Source: an uncultured Desulfomonile sp. (lineage in GTDB: Bacteria > Desulfobacterota > Desulfomonilia > Desulfomonilales > Desulfomonilaceae). From it: a stretch of 64,000 nt of DNA. Positions within the stretch are counted from its first letter, which is position 1. The number at the start of each line of letters is the position of its first letter. Position numbers and translations under genes: made by a program. Of this stretch, positions 44,497 through 53,968 are shown in pieces. The notes under the pieces are model-generated. The model saw only the letters and a program-made list of their open reading frames with translations, searched no databases and had not been told where the DNA came from. Location of the stretch: NCBI GenBank assembly GCA_903896745.1, contig CAITZA010000363.1, forward strand, positions 1 through 64,000. The letters are read 5' to 3'.

Positions 44497-44898
44497 ATGT
44501 ATAACGCCGGAAAAATAATTATCGGGATAATCATCTTCCTCTGTCTGGTTACCACTCCGTTTTGGTACAATTTTGGGAAAGTTTCCACTCCTCCCAAAAT
44601 TGAGATTGGCACTCAGGAAAAAGAGTGTGTGGAGTCCAAAGCATTCATGCAGACTTCACACATGGTGCTTCTGGAACAGTGGAGGGATGAGGTGCTTAGG
44701 GAAGGCAAACGGGTATATGTAAGCTCAAATGGAAAACAGTACCTCATGAGCCTTCAAAACACCTGTACCAAATGCCACACCAGCAAGGAAAAATTCTGTG
44801 ATCGCTGCCACAACTACCTGAACGTGGCGCCCAATTGTTGGGATTGCCACCTGGCGCCGAAGGAAAAACAATTACAGGCGGCAAGGAGTGAGAAGTAA
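44497..44898 (+). CDS. dsrJ: DsrJ, periplasmic triheme cytochrome c
   Basis: 133 residues from ATG 44497, which follows GAGGAGG in the dsrK tail; the track start at 44473 lies inside dsrK. An uncleaved N-terminal signal anchor (IIIGIIIFLCLVTTPFWYNF) faces the periplasm. Three CxxCH sites are clustered: CTKCH, CDRCH and CWDCH. The upstream Cys in KECVESKAFM matches the unusual His/Cys heme ligation reported for DsrJ. Its stop overlaps the dsrO start. Confidence 0.95.
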   Translation: MYNAGKIIIGIIIFLCLVTTPFWYNFGKVSTPPKIEIGTQEKECVESKAFMQTSHMVLLEQWRDEVLREGKRVYVSSNGKQYLMSLQNTCTKCHTSKEKFCDRCHNYLNVAPNCWDCHLAPKEKQLQAARSEK

Positions 44899-45686
44899 TG
44901 GACGAAACAAGAAGAAGGTTCCTTAAAATAGCTGGCCTTTCGGTGTTGGGAATTGGAGCAAAGCCCGTAGTTGACGCTGTGGCGGCAGGTGGGACTACGA
45001 AATATGAATCTGACCCTAAAGCTCTGAAAGCCAAGAGATGGGCGATGGTTGTTGACCAGAAGAAATGCGCCCAAGCAAAAGAAGGTTGCCAGGACTGTGT
45101 TGAGGCTTGCAACATCGCTCACAATATTCCTCACTTTGACGATCCCAAGGACGAGGTAAAATGGATATGGCGAGCGCCTTTTGAGAACGCTTTTCCAGGC
45201 CAGGGAAATGAATACCTGGAAGAGTTTATCAAGAAAAGTCTAAAAAACGCTCCATTCATGGTCTTGTGCAATCATTGCGATAACCCCCCTTGCGTGCGGG
45301 TTTGTCCTGTAAAGGCGACCTTTCGCAGGCCTGACGGAATCGTCGTCATGGACTATCACAGATGTATTGGTTGCCGATTCTGTATGGCCGCCTGCCCATA
45401 CGGCGCTCGTAGTTTGAACTGGCGTGATCCAAGACCACATATCAAAAAGGAAAATCCCGAATATCCGACTAGAACACGCGGCGTGGTTGAAAAATGTAAT
45501 TTTTGCTCTGAGCGTCTGGCAGTGGGCCTTCAGCCAGCCTGTGTGGCTGCGTGCAAGGATAAGGCCCTTATTTTCGGAGATCTGGAAGATCCCAACTCTG
45601 AAATTAGGGAAGTTTTGCGAACCCGTTCAACGATACAAAGAAAACCACAACTAGGCACACGCCCTGAGGTCTATTACATACTGTGA
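44898..45686 (+). CDS. dsrO: DsrO, periplasmic ferredoxin-like subunit
   Basis: 262 residues. The twin-arginine signal TRRRFLKIAGL at the N terminus directs Tat export. Four cysteine clusters (CQDCVEAC, CNHCDNPPCVRVCP, CIGCRFCMAACP and CNFCSERL with ACVAAC) bind several [4Fe-4S] clusters as in NrfC/HmcB-type proteins. It probably exchanges electrons between DsrJ and DsrP. ATG shares its A with the dsrJ stop (TAATG). Confidence 0.95.
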   Translation: MDETRRRFLKIAGLSVLGIGAKPVVDAVAAGGTTKYESDPKALKAKRWAMVVDQKKCAQAKEGCQDCVEACNIAHNIPHFDDPKDEVKWIWRAPFENAFPGQGNEYLEEFIKKSLKNAPFMVLCNHCDNPPCVRVCPVKATFRRPDGIVVMDYHRCIGCRFCMAACPYGARSLNWRDPRPHIKKENPEYPTRTRGVVEKCNFCSERLAVGLQPACVAACKDKALIFGDLEDPNSEIREVLRTRSTIQRKPQLGTRPEVYYIL

Positions 45687-45693
45687 GGTAGCC

Positions 45694-46851
45694 ATGCTTG
45701 AAAAAGCTCTATCTGGAACTAAAGCTTATTTTTCCTGGATAATATTCCTGGTGATCCTGTTTAGCATAGGATTCGCCTTCTATTTGAAGCAGTTGGGCTT
45801 CGGTTTAGGCATCACGGGTATGAGTCGAGACGTATCCTGGGGCCTTTACATTGGACAGTTCACTTTTCTGGTCGGTGTGGCGGCTTCCGCAGTAATGCTC
45901 GTGCTCCCCTATTACCTTCATAACTACAAGGTTTTTGGGAAAATCACGATTCTCGGAGAGTTTCTCGCGGTAGCCTCAGTTACAATGTGCCTCACATTTA
46001 TCGTGGTAGACTTGGGGCAGCCCTCCAGGGCATTCAACGTATTGCTTTACCCAACGCCGAACTCAGTACTTTTCTGGGACATGGTCGTCCTTAACGGATA
46101 TTTGTTTCTGAATATCGTAGTTGGGTGGAGCGTTCTGGAAGCTGAACGAAAAGGGGTCGCTCCGGCCAAGTGGGTCAAGTTCCTGATCTATGTGTCAATT
46201 CCATGGGCTGTTAGCATTCACACCGTAACAGCTTTTCTATACGCCGGCCTTCCAGGAAGAGGATTTTGGCTTAGCGCAGTCATGGCGCCCCGCTTCTTGG
46301 GATCCGCCTTTGCCTCTGGCCCATCCCTACTCATTCTCATTTGTTTGTTCCTACGTAAATACACAAAATTTGACGCGGGCTGGGAAGCAATACAGTCTCT
46401 CGCTAAAATTATCACCTATGCCCTGATCATCAGTGTTTTCTTCGTGCTATGTGAACTCTTCACTGTTTTCTATAGCCAGATTCCAGAACACATGTACCAC
46501 TTCATTTACCTGTTTGTAGGATTCCACGGTCACTATGGACTGGTAGCGTGGATGTGGGCGGCCATAATCCTGGCTGCGATTGCTTTGATCATACTCATTA
46601 ACCCAAACACCAGAAATAATCCGACCACCTTGGCTTTCGGATGCGCTTCAACCTTCCTGGCCTTGTGGATTGAGAAAGGTATCACTCTGGTGCTGACAGG
46701 CTACATTCCTTCACCATTGGAAACGATTACAGAGTATCACCCTACAGTTCCGGAAATCGCCATCGTTATCGGCGTATGGGCTCTAGGGCTTCTGATCCTG
46801 AGTATCCTCTACAAGGTGGCTCTCAGTGTTAAAGAGGAAGCGGCTGCATAA
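45694..46851 (+). CDS. dsrP: DsrP, NrfD-type membrane subunit
   Basis: 385-residue integral membrane protein with about ten helices, of the NrfD/PsrC family, that handles menaquinone/menaquinol on the periplasmic side together with DsrO and DsrJ. Typical segments include DVSWGLYIGQFTFLVGVAASAVML near residue 45 and VLNGYLFLNI near 130. It completes the five-gene dsrMKJOP set found in Gram-negative sulfate reducers. A strong terminator follows. Confidence 0.95.
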   Translation: MLEKALSGTKAYFSWIIFLVILFSIGFAFYLKQLGFGLGITGMSRDVSWGLYIGQFTFLVGVAASAVMLVLPYYLHNYKVFGKITILGEFLAVASVTMCLTFIVVDLGQPSRAFNVLLYPTPNSVLFWDMVVLNGYLFLNIVVGWSVLEAERKGVAPAKWVKFLIYVSIPWAVSIHTVTAFLYAGLPGRGFWLSAVMAPRFLGSAFASGPSLLILICLFLRKYTKFDAGWEAIQSLAKIITYALIISVFFVLCELFTVFYSQIPEHMYHFIYLFVGFHGHYGLVAWMWAAIILAAIALIILINPNTRNNPTTLAFGCASTFLALWIEKGITLVLTGYIPSPLETITEYHPTVPEIAIVIGVWALGLLILSILYKVALSVKEEAAA

Positions 46852-46884
46852 TAACAGTTTGTTCCTGTTTATGTCCTGAATGAG

Positions 46885-46916
46885 AAGGCGATTCGGTTTG
46901 CGAATCGCCTTTCTTG
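46885..46916 (+). terminator. intrinsic terminator of the dsr operon
   Basis: Perfect 11-bp stem AAGGCGATTCG / CGAATCGCCTT (46885-46895 with 46901-46911) around GTTTG, followed by a short T-rich tract (TCTTGTT). Confidence 0.85.
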
Positions 46917-46926
46917 TTGACGCCAG

Positions 46927-49188
46927 ATGCAACAGAACTCCTCCTGGAAACACAAAATGACAGTTGCAGACCTGCCCGGGAAACTGATAGCGCTGCGAAC
47001 GGCGCTGATTGAATATTTCACTGAAAAAACCGCCAATGGTGGCGCCGAGTCCGATCTGAAGGGCTTGTTTGAACTGTCCATTGGAAAACTTGTCACGGCT
47101 TTACTCAAATCCAATAATTTCTCAGGCTACGATGAATCAGTTTTTGGTGAGCCGGATGAGAGTTGTCAGTTTGAGAAAATAGCGGCAACACCCGGGGGAA
47201 TGGAAATTCAAGAGATCGCTCAATGTTATGAGCATTTGTGTAGTCTCAGCCTGAATCTGGATTCAAACAGGGTGGTATCTCTCAAGTTCTCCCAATCCAG
47301 AAGGCGCAGCCATGGAATGTTTTACACACCTGCGACGATTGCCAGACAGATCGTGACCCTCTCTCTCGATGCCTTAGGTTTTTGCCCCAATAGTCTTGAA
47401 TCAAGGTTAGCAGTCCTTGACCCCGCTGTTGGCGCTGGAATTTTCCTCACGGAGTTTCTCCAGGAAATCAGCTCGAGGATCGGAGAATCATCGAGAACTG
47501 ATTTTCCCCTCATGCTGGATTCGTCAATTGCCCTACACGGTGTTGATATAGACCCGGTAGCAATTCAGATGACCAAAGCTGCTATGGCGCAAACCGTTAG
47601 AGCCTGTACCGGTATCGATCGACCTGATCTGCGCAACATGAGGGTGGGGAATTCACTGATTGGCAATGATGGGAAGATCAATCAAAACCAGATCGAAATG
47701 GGGCTTTACGACCCGAGCTACGAAAAAAGCAATACCTCTACCGACAGGCGTCGCTTTGCGAATTCATGGTTTGAGCGAAAAAAGGGATTCAACTGGTCTA
47801 AAGAGTTTCCTCAATTATTTGCACGGGAAAACCCAGGCTTTGATCTCATAATTGGAAATCCACCATACGAAATTCTCTCGGTCAAGGAGTCCGGAATTCC
47901 GGATATGAAAATCGACCTGGACTATTACAGAACACACTATGAAACATGTTTAGGCAAGATCAACACCTACCGATTAATGATGGAACGATGCGTCAATCTC
48001 CTGAGAAGGGGAGGGGTCCTCGGACTGCTTGTCCCTTCCACATTTATGGCCGATTCTACGGCCTCGGTCCTGCGTAAAAAGATGTTCGTGGAATGTGAGG
48101 TAATAGACCTGATTACCATTCCGGAAAAAGCCAGGATGTTTCAGGGGGTAACTCAGGCCCTTTCGATAATTATAGCCAGAAAGGGAAAACCATCGACTAC
48201 TGTAAGATCCAGAGTATGGTGTGCTGAAAAATCTTTCGATGGCTTGTCATCCACCCGGGTAAAGCTTGATGAGTTGAACAAAACGGGATTCCGCATCCCG
48301 ATATTGAGATCCCAAATCGAAAGTGACCTACTAGATCATCTTGGCGGATTTCCATGTCTTGGATCAAAGTTTCCCGATGTTCCGCGCATAAAGGTCCATC
48401 AGGGAGAAATCAACCTTACTACTAACATGGAAATGATTTCCACATCTGAAACCGGAATTCCACTGGTGCGCGGAGAGCATATTCATCGGTTCAGTATCAG
48501 GCATCCCTCCGCGCAACCCAATAGAATGGACTGGATCAGACCGGAAAGAATAAGAACTGGAAAACATCGAAGGAACCATTACGAAAAATCAGCTTTGGGG
48601 ATGACTGACGCATCACACAATGACGGAAGGGTGGCCCTTGCGCGGGTCGTTAACCTGGATAGTCAACTAAGGCTTAAAGCAGCTTGGGTGGGTGAAGGAG
48701 TCTATTTGGGGGATATGACCAATTACCTGGATCGCACACTCGTGTCACGAAATTTTACATTGGGACTTCTCAATTCCAAACTTCTCAACTGGCGATTCAA
48801 AATTACCAGCGCCAATAATTACATTTCTGCCTCAGAACTGGAAATGCTGCCGGTACCGAGTCACGTCCACGTTAAACTTCGGCCAGATTCATACTTTAAC
48901 GAATATGAACTCATGGAAGATCTAATGTCAGAAATGATCACCAATCTTAATGGAGCTTTAACAAAAATTGACGCCATTATTGATCGGATTGATCGCCAGG
49001 AAAAAAAATTCGTTTTCATACGCCGTGCAATTGAAGAAATTGTTGATTCATTGATTGATAAAAGTCTCGAGTCGGAAGGCGAAGCGCCCTTCAGAAATAA
49101 TATTCTGCTACTGTTGGACGCGCTTGTCATCAAGATGTATTCTGCGGAGAAATATTCGGGCATTCTCGATATGGTCGAGACTAGGTAG
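46927..49188 (+). CDS. Eco57I/TaqI-type N6-adenine DNA methyltransferase, no restriction partner
   Basis: 753 residues. The AdoMet motif I is DPAVGAGIFL near 160 with GVDIDPVAI after it, and catalytic motif IV NPPYE near 313 marks an N6-adenine methylase. FYTPATIARQIV before motif I is typical of Eco57I/type IIG-like enzymes. The C-terminal third (TGIPLVRGEHIHRF, SANNYISASELEMLPVP) resembles a TaqI-like target-recognition domain. The N-terminal 120 residues are helical and I see no clear PD-ExK nuclease site. No adjacent nuclease gene exists. Start could be ATG 46927 or 46957. It lies just after the dsr terminator and before rpsB, so it may be an orphan insertion. Confidence 0.85.
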   Translation: MQQNSSWKHKMTVADLPGKLIALRTALIEYFTEKTANGGAESDLKGLFELSIGKLVTALLKSNNFSGYDESVFGEPDESCQFEKIAATPGGMEIQEIAQCYEHLCSLSLNLDSNRVVSLKFSQSRRRSHGMFYTPATIARQIVTLSLDALGFCPNSLESRLAVLDPAVGAGIFLTEFLQEISSRIGESSRTDFPLMLDSSIALHGVDIDPVAIQMTKAAMAQTVRACTGIDRPDLRNMRVGNSLIGNDGKINQNQIEMGLYDPSYEKSNTSTDRRRFANSWFERKKGFNWSKEFPQLFARENPGFDLIIGNPPYEILSVKESGIPDMKIDLDYYRTHYETCLGKINTYRLMMERCVNLLRRGGVLGLLVPSTFMADSTASVLRKKMFVECEVIDLITIPEKARMFQGVTQALSIIIARKGKPSTTVRSRVWCAEKSFDGLSSTRVKLDELNKTGFRIPILRSQIESDLLDHLGGFPCLGSKFPDVPRIKVHQGEINLTTNMEMISTSETGIPLVRGEHIHRFSIRHPSAQPNRMDWIRPERIRTGKHRRNHYEKSALGMTDASHNDGRVALARVVNLDSQLRLKAAWVGEGVYLGDMTNYLDRTLVSRNFTLGLLNSKLLNWRFKITSANNYISASELEMLPVPSHVHVKLRPDSYFNEYELMEDLMSEMITNLNGALTKIDAIIDRIDRQEKKFVFIRRAIEEIVDSLIDKSLESEGEAPFRNNILLLLDALVIKMYSAEKYSGILDMVETR

Positions 49189-49271
49189 CCTCCCGCCGGG
49201 GAGGTCGAGCCCTCCAAATTTTTTGTTTGAAAAAGATGGAATTAATGATAATAATTAGAGGTTAACTCACA

Positions 49272-49315
49272 CATCCCTGTCTGAAGGGTCGCCGCTTGTG
49301 GCGGATCATGGGATG
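49272..49315 (+). promoter_or_regulatory. structured rpsB leader
   Basis: CATCCC (49272-49277) pairs with GGGATG (49310-49315), enclosing the hairpin CGCC-GCTTGT-GGCG (49290-49303). It lies about 30 bases before the rpsB start, where ribosomal protein S2 autoregulatory leaders are found in several bacterial groups. Confidence 0.45.
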
Positions 49316-49343
49316 GAGGAAAAACCCGAAAAGGAGATTTAGA

Positions 49344-50183
49344 TTGTCTTTGGTTACAATGAAGCAATTGTTGGAAGCAGGAGTTCATTTTGGACATCAA
49401 ACGCGCCGTTGGAATCCAAAAATGAAACAGTACATTTTCGGCGCTCGAAATGGTATCTACATAATTGATTTACAAAAGACGGTTCGTCTTTTCAAGAGGG
49501 CCTACCAGTTTGTCCAGGATTCGGCGGCCACCGGTTGCGGGGTGTTGTTTGTCGGAACAAAAAAACAGGCTCAGGACGCTGTTCAGGAAGAGGCACTGCG
49601 CTGCGGACAATATTATGTGAATCAACGATGGCTAGGTGGAATGCTTACCAACTTCTCCACTATAAAGCAGAGTATTGAACGGTTGAACAACCTTGGGGCC
49701 ATACTTGAGCGACCCGAGGAAACAAACTTTACAAAAAAGGAAATCGGCAACCTGACTCGTCAGTATGACAAACTGAACAAGAACCTGGCAGGTATTAGAG
49801 AAATGAAGAAACTGCCCGGCGTTCTGTTTGTCGTTGATCCGAAAAAGGAAAATATCGCTGTAAAGGAAGCCAAGAAGTTAGGTATTCCTATTGTGGCAAT
49901 AGTTGATTCAAATTGCGATCCGGATGAAATTGATTACGTCATCCCGGGAAACGACGACGCCATTAGGGCAATCAGGCTTTTCGCGGCTAAAATCGCTGAT
50001 GCCTGTGAGGAAGGGCGTTCAATGCATGAGGCTTCGCTGAAGGAGGACGTCGGCGCTGCTGAATTTCCGGTGGTCCGAAAACTCGAAGATGCGGAAGTTG
50101 CTATACGGGCGGACATGGAATCTGACGAGGGTGACGAATATGAGTCAGATGAGACCGATGAAGATGATGAGTCCCAGGACTAG
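49344..50183 (+). CDS. rpsB: 30S ribosomal protein S2
   Basis: 279 residues from TTG 49344, which has AAGGAG seven bases upstream and gives the usual [27 protein letters not shown]-type beginning; the track start adds 16 residues of leader. The S2 core ([23 protein letters not shown]) is intact. The C-terminal about 40 residues form an unusually acidic tail ([21 protein letters not shown]-like). First gene of rpsB-tsf-pyrH-frr-uppS-cdsA-dxr. Confidence 0.96.
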   Translation: MSLVTMKQLLEAGVHFGHQTRRWNPKMKQYIFGARNGIYIIDLQKTVRLFKRAYQFVQDSAATGCGVLFVGTKKQAQDAVQEEALRCGQYYVNQRWLGGMLTNFSTIKQSIERLNNLGAILERPEETNFTKKEIGNLTRQYDKLNKNLAGIREMKKLPGVLFVVDPKKENIAVKEAKKLGIPIVAIVDSNCDPDEIDYVIPGNDDAIRAIRLFAAKIADACEEGRSMHEASLKEDVGAAEFPVVRKLEDAEVAIRADMESDEGDEYESDETDEDDESQD

Positions 50184-50389
50184 GCTCGAGACTACGCTTT
50201 GTCCTTATTTATAGACGTTAACAGATCCAACGTGGCGCTGGATCTGCCGAAACTGGCCATGATCGCTGGGCGGCCATTATTACCGCATGTCTGAATCGTG
50301 GTCGGCGCCATGTTCAGTAACAAAAAGTATCCGAAATTCATGCGCCTCAGACACCAAGGGGCGTCTGGATTCGACAAGGAGATAGATTT

Positions 50390-50986
50390 ATGGAAGTGTC
50401 TGCAAGTTTGGTTAAAGAGCTACGTGAAAGAACCGGTTTGGGTCTCATGGACTGCAAGAAAGCTTTGGTGGAAACCGAGGGTGATCTCGACAAGGCGGTT
50501 GAACATCTTCGAAAGAAAGGGGCCTTGAAGGCAGCCAAGCGAGAGGGAAGGGCCACCTCGGAAGGACGAATTGGATCATACATTCACATGAACGGTAAAA
50601 TCGGTGTCTTGCTGGAACTGAACTGTGAAAGTGATTTTGTCGCAAAAACAGATCAGTTTGCTGAATTGGTTCATGATATTTGTATGCATATAGCTGCAAG
50701 CTCCCCACAATGGATATCTCCTGACAATGTACCGGAAGAAGTGCTTGCTAAAGAAAAAGAAATTTATATGGTTCAAGCCAAAGAGGCGGGCAAGCCCGAC
50801 AAGATGCTTGAGAAAATAGCTGAAGGAAAACTCAGGAAATTTTTTAGTGAGGTATGTCTGTTAGAGCAGCCGTTTGTCAAGGACCCGGACAGGACTGTCG
50901 GTGAATTGATAAGGGACAAGATTGCCCAACTTGGTGAAAACATGACCGTGGGTAGGTTTGCAAGATTTCAGCTTGGTCAGAATTAA
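50390..50986 (+). CDS. tsf: elongation factor Ts
   Basis: 198-residue guanine nucleotide exchange factor for EF-Tu. The N-terminal UBA-like domain holds LRERTGLGLMDCKKALVE, followed by the exchange motif CESDFVAKTDQF near 80. At about 200 residues it is the short form with a single core subdomain, rather than the about 280-residue E. coli type. AAGGAG precedes ATG 50390. It follows rpsB after 206 bases that contain small hairpins but no gene. Confidence 0.95.
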   Translation: MEVSASLVKELRERTGLGLMDCKKALVETEGDLDKAVEHLRKKGALKAAKREGRATSEGRIGSYIHMNGKIGVLLELNCESDFVAKTDQFAELVHDICMHIAASSPQWISPDNVPEEVLAKEKEIYMVQAKEAGKPDKMLEKIAEGKLRKFFSEVCLLEQPFVKDPDRTVGELIRDKIAQLGENMTVGRFARFQLGQN

Positions 50987-50995
50987 AAAGGATCA

Positions 50996-51709
50996 GTGCA
51001 ATTTAACATGTATCGTCGATGTTTGATCAAGGTATCTGGTGAGGCCCTTGCGGGCCAGCGGGGATTTGGGATTGATCCGGTAAAGACCGGGTGGATAGCT
51101 GGCGAAATCTCAAAGGCCTCCAAAAAGGGGGCCCAGATCGGTATTGTTATCGGAGGTGGTAACATACTACGGGGAGTTAACGCCGCCTCGGTTGGTGTAG
51201 ATCCCCTCATAGGCGATCACATGGGGATGATTGCCACGATCCTCAACGGGATGGCGTTGCGGTCTGCCTTGGTAAAAGCCGGTGTGGACGCCCGCTTGCT
51301 ATGTGCTTTTCAGGTTGGGGCCATGGTCGAAGTCTTTGATCAGGAGAAAGCCCAGTCATACCTTGAAGAAGGACGGGTGGTGATATTTGCGGGTGGAACC
51401 GGCAATCCGTGTTTCACCACCGATTCGGCGGCTGCGCTCAGGGCAGTTCAGATCAGAGCTGAGGTCATGATCAAGGCTACTCAGGTTGACGGGGTCTACG
51501 ATAAAGACCCCAAAATATTTAATGACGCCATACGTTTTGAATCAATCACTCCATCAGAGGTGTTGGAGCGACGATTAAAAGTTATAGATGCAGCCAGTAT
51601 TGAAATATTGCGCCGAGATGAAATCCCTGTTTTGGTTATCAATTTGCACGTTGAAGGTAATATAGAAAAAGCCCTTTCCGGTTTTAGGATCGGAACTACA
51701 ATCGCCTGA
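50996..51709 (+). CDS. pyrH: uridylate kinase
   Basis: 237-residue amino-acid-kinase-fold enzyme phosphorylating UMP to UDP. KVSGEALAG near the N terminus, GGGNILRG, GDHMGMIATILN and TGNPCFTTDSAAALRA are the substrate loops, and DGVYDKDPK closes the site. Start may be GTG 50996 (AAGGA three bases before) or ATG 51008. Lies 9 bases after tsf. Confidence 0.95.
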   Translation: MQFNMYRRCLIKVSGEALAGQRGFGIDPVKTGWIAGEISKASKKGAQIGIVIGGGNILRGVNAASVGVDPLIGDHMGMIATILNGMALRSALVKAGVDARLLCAFQVGAMVEVFDQEKAQSYLEEGRVVIFAGGTGNPCFTTDSAAALRAVQIRAEVMIKATQVDGVYDKDPKIFNDAIRFESITPSEVLERRLKVIDAASIEILRRDEIPVLVINLHVEGNIEKALSGFRIGTTIA

Positions 51710-51739
51710 ACATTCTCAACTTAATGGTATGAGGTGACT

Positions 51740-52297
51740 ATGATAGACGAAGTCCATTCCGAGCTCAAGGCCTCCATGGATAAATCCGTAGAAATCCTTC
51801 AGAAAGACTTAAAAAGAATTAGAACCGGACGAGCGTCTCTGGCTTTACTTGATGGAATAATGGTGAATTATTATGGGAGCGCGACCCCAATCAATCAATT
51901 AGCCACCCTCTCGATTCCGGAACCTCGTCAGATTGTCATACAGCCTTGGGATTCTCAGGCGGTGCCAGATATAGAAAAGGCTATCCTGAAATCAGAATTG
52001 GGACTGACTCCTATGAATGATGGCAAGGTTGTCAGGATTAATTTGCCGCCCCTTACTGCAGAACGAAGAAAAGAACTGGTTAAACTGGTTAAGAAAATGG
52101 GGGAGGAGTTCAAGGTTCAGTTACGTAATCATCGCCGAGACGCAAACGAACTGTACAAGGAAATGAAAAAAGATAAGGAAATTTCGGAGGATGACCTGCA
52201 CAAGGCACAGGAAAAAGTTCAAAAGACTACCGACGAATACATTACAAGGGTAGACGCAGTCATAGGCCAAAAAGAAGCTGAAATCATGGAAATATAA
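51740..52297 (+). CDS. frr: ribosome recycling factor
   Basis: 185-residue factor that splits post-termination ribosomes with EF-G. RTGRASLALLDGIMVNYYG and INQLATLSIPEPRQIVIQPWD are family hallmarks, followed by the three-helix bundle segment ERRKELVKLVKKMGEEFKVQLRNHRRDAN. GAGG five bases before ATG 51740 favours that start over the GTG at 51734 used in the track. Confidence 0.96.
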   Translation: MIDEVHSELKASMDKSVEILQKDLKRIRTGRASLALLDGIMVNYYGSATPINQLATLSIPEPRQIVIQPWDSQAVPDIEKAILKSELGLTPMNDGKVVRINLPPLTAERRKELVKLVKKMGEEFKVQLRNHRRDANELYKEMKKDKEISEDDLHKAQEKVQKTTDEYITRVDAVIGQKEAEIMEI

Positions 52298-52400
52298 TGA
52301 GAACTTCTGTGTAGGTTACTGTTGCGCCCATCATTCCCTTGCGCCGGCGATATTAGCTTTCCTGTCAGTTTCCCAATCCTTTACTCACGGGTGCAGGCTC

Positions 52401-53156
52401 TTGACTGATCCACAAATTAAGCTTGATGATATCCCCGTTCATGTTGCCATCATAATGGATGGCAACGGGCGGTGGGCCAAAAAACGCTTCCTGCCTCGAC
52501 TTGAAGGGCACAGACAGGGAGCGAAGGCTGTTCGACGGGTTGTAGAGTTTTGTAGACGGTCTGGAATTAGATACTTGACTCTCTATGCTTTTTCTACAGA
52601 GAACTGGAACCGTCCTGAGGGGGAGGTTTCCGGTCTTATGAAACTGCTTTCGCAGTTTCTGGATTCAGAGCTGAACGATTTACACAAGAATGATATTCGC
52701 TTCAGAACAATTGGTGAGACCAATCGATTACCGGACACACTGGTAGAAAAAATTGACGCCGCTAAATCCAGAACCGAAAACAATAAATCAATGAACCTTA
52801 ACATTGCGCTTTCCTACGGCGGTCGAAGTGAGATTGTCAGAGCATGTTGCAAAATTGCTCAAGCTTTCAGGGAAGGGCAAATGACTCTTGACGATGTAGA
52901 TGAAAAATATTTTTCATCAATGCTTGATACTGCGGGAATTCCCGATCCGGATTTACTTATCAGGACGGGTGGTGATATACGGGTCAGCAACTTTCTTCTT
53001 TGGCAGTTAGCGTATTCCGAGCTGTATTTTACAAACGTATTATGGCCCGATTTCGACGATGATGTGTTCTCCGCTGCAATTCAGGATTACAAGTCCCGTC
53101 AGAGGCGATTCGGGATGGTTCCTGAAATAAAAAATTCTCCATGGGATGAGGAATAA
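52401..53156 (+). CDS. uppS: undecaprenyl diphosphate synthase
   Basis: 251-residue cis-prenyltransferase making the C55 lipid carrier for peptidoglycan and O-antigen. The FPP/IPP motif VAIIMDGNGRWAKKR lies near 15-30, HRQGAKAVR and YAFSTENWNRP follow, and DLLIRTGGDIRVSNFLLWQLAYSE is near the C terminus. The start is a TTG at 52401 without a strong ribosome site. Its stop overlaps cdsA (TAATG). Confidence 0.95.
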   Translation: MTDPQIKLDDIPVHVAIIMDGNGRWAKKRFLPRLEGHRQGAKAVRRVVEFCRRSGIRYLTLYAFSTENWNRPEGEVSGLMKLLSQFLDSELNDLHKNDIRFRTIGETNRLPDTLVEKIDAAKSRTENNKSMNLNIALSYGGRSEIVRACCKIAQAFREGQMTLDDVDEKYFSSMLDTAGIPDPDLLIRTGGDIRVSNFLLWQLAYSELYFTNVLWPDFDDDVFSAAIQDYKSRQRRFGMVPEIKNSPWDEE

Positions 53157-53968
53157 TGCTTACAGCTAGAATAATATCCGCCCTCGTAGCCATACTGATA
53201 ATTATCCCAACATTGATTTGGGGCGGGGTTTTTGGAGTGACCCTGCTGGTTGCCCTTTTCGCGTCTGTCGGGGCCTACGAATTGACCAATCATTTGGGGG
53301 CTCTAAAAGAGATGCCTTCAAAAATCATGACCATCGGGTTAGGAATACTTGCGGTTTTCCTTTTTTACCTCACACCTGTTGGCTACGTGCCGGCCGTGAT
53401 GGCCCTATTCCCATTGGTTGCGGTTCTTCTGCATCTTTTTTGCTTTAAGGTTATTGAAGATACCATTAATTCTGTAACCCAGGTGATCTTTGTTTGCGCC
53501 TATCTGGTTATTCCTCTGGCGCACGCTGTTCTTCTATCCAGGATAGAAGAATCGAATGTCTGGATTTTTTTTGTGTTGGTGATCGTATGCCTCGGCGATG
53601 TAGGCGCGTATTTCATCGGAAAATACTACGGGAAAACCCATTTTTCCAAGAATGTTAGTCCCCGAAAGACCATTGAGGGTCTTGTGGGAGGGCTAATCGG
53701 GTCTCTCGCCGGGATGTTGATCCTCAAGATATTCGTGCCGGGCATGCCACCTCTTGTCATTCTTTTGGAAGCTACAATTCTACTGTGTGTCGCCGGTCCT
53801 CTGGGAGATTTATGCGCTTCAGCAATCAAGAGAAGACTGGGAATAAAGGACTTTGGTTCGATCATGCCTGGGCACGGCGGAATAATGGATCGGGCTGATA
53901 GCCTCATACCCACTATTCCTATTCTGTACTACTTTCTGGTAGTTTCCGGATATGGGCTACGAACATGA
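53156..53968 (+). CDS. cdsA: phosphatidate cytidylyltransferase
   Basis: 270-residue membrane enzyme that makes CDP-diacylglycerol from phosphatidate and CTP. About eight hydrophobic helices are visible. The CdsA signature is present near the C terminus as SAIKRRLGIKDFGSIMPGHGGIMDRADSL (quoted in part). It overlaps uppS upstream and dxr downstream (ATGA), so the three are translationally coupled. Confidence 0.95.
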   Translation: MLTARIISALVAILIIIPTLIWGGVFGVTLLVALFASVGAYELTNHLGALKEMPSKIMTIGLGILAVFLFYLTPVGYVPAVMALFPLVAVLLHLFCFKVIEDTINSVTQVIFVCAYLVIPLAHAVLLSRIEESNVWIFFVLVIVCLGDVGAYFIGKYYGKTHFSKNVSPRKTIEGLVGGLIGSLAGMLILKIFVPGMPPLVILLEATILLCVAGPLGDLCASAIKRRLGIKDFGSIMPGHGGIMDRADSLIPTIPILYYFLVVSGYGLRT

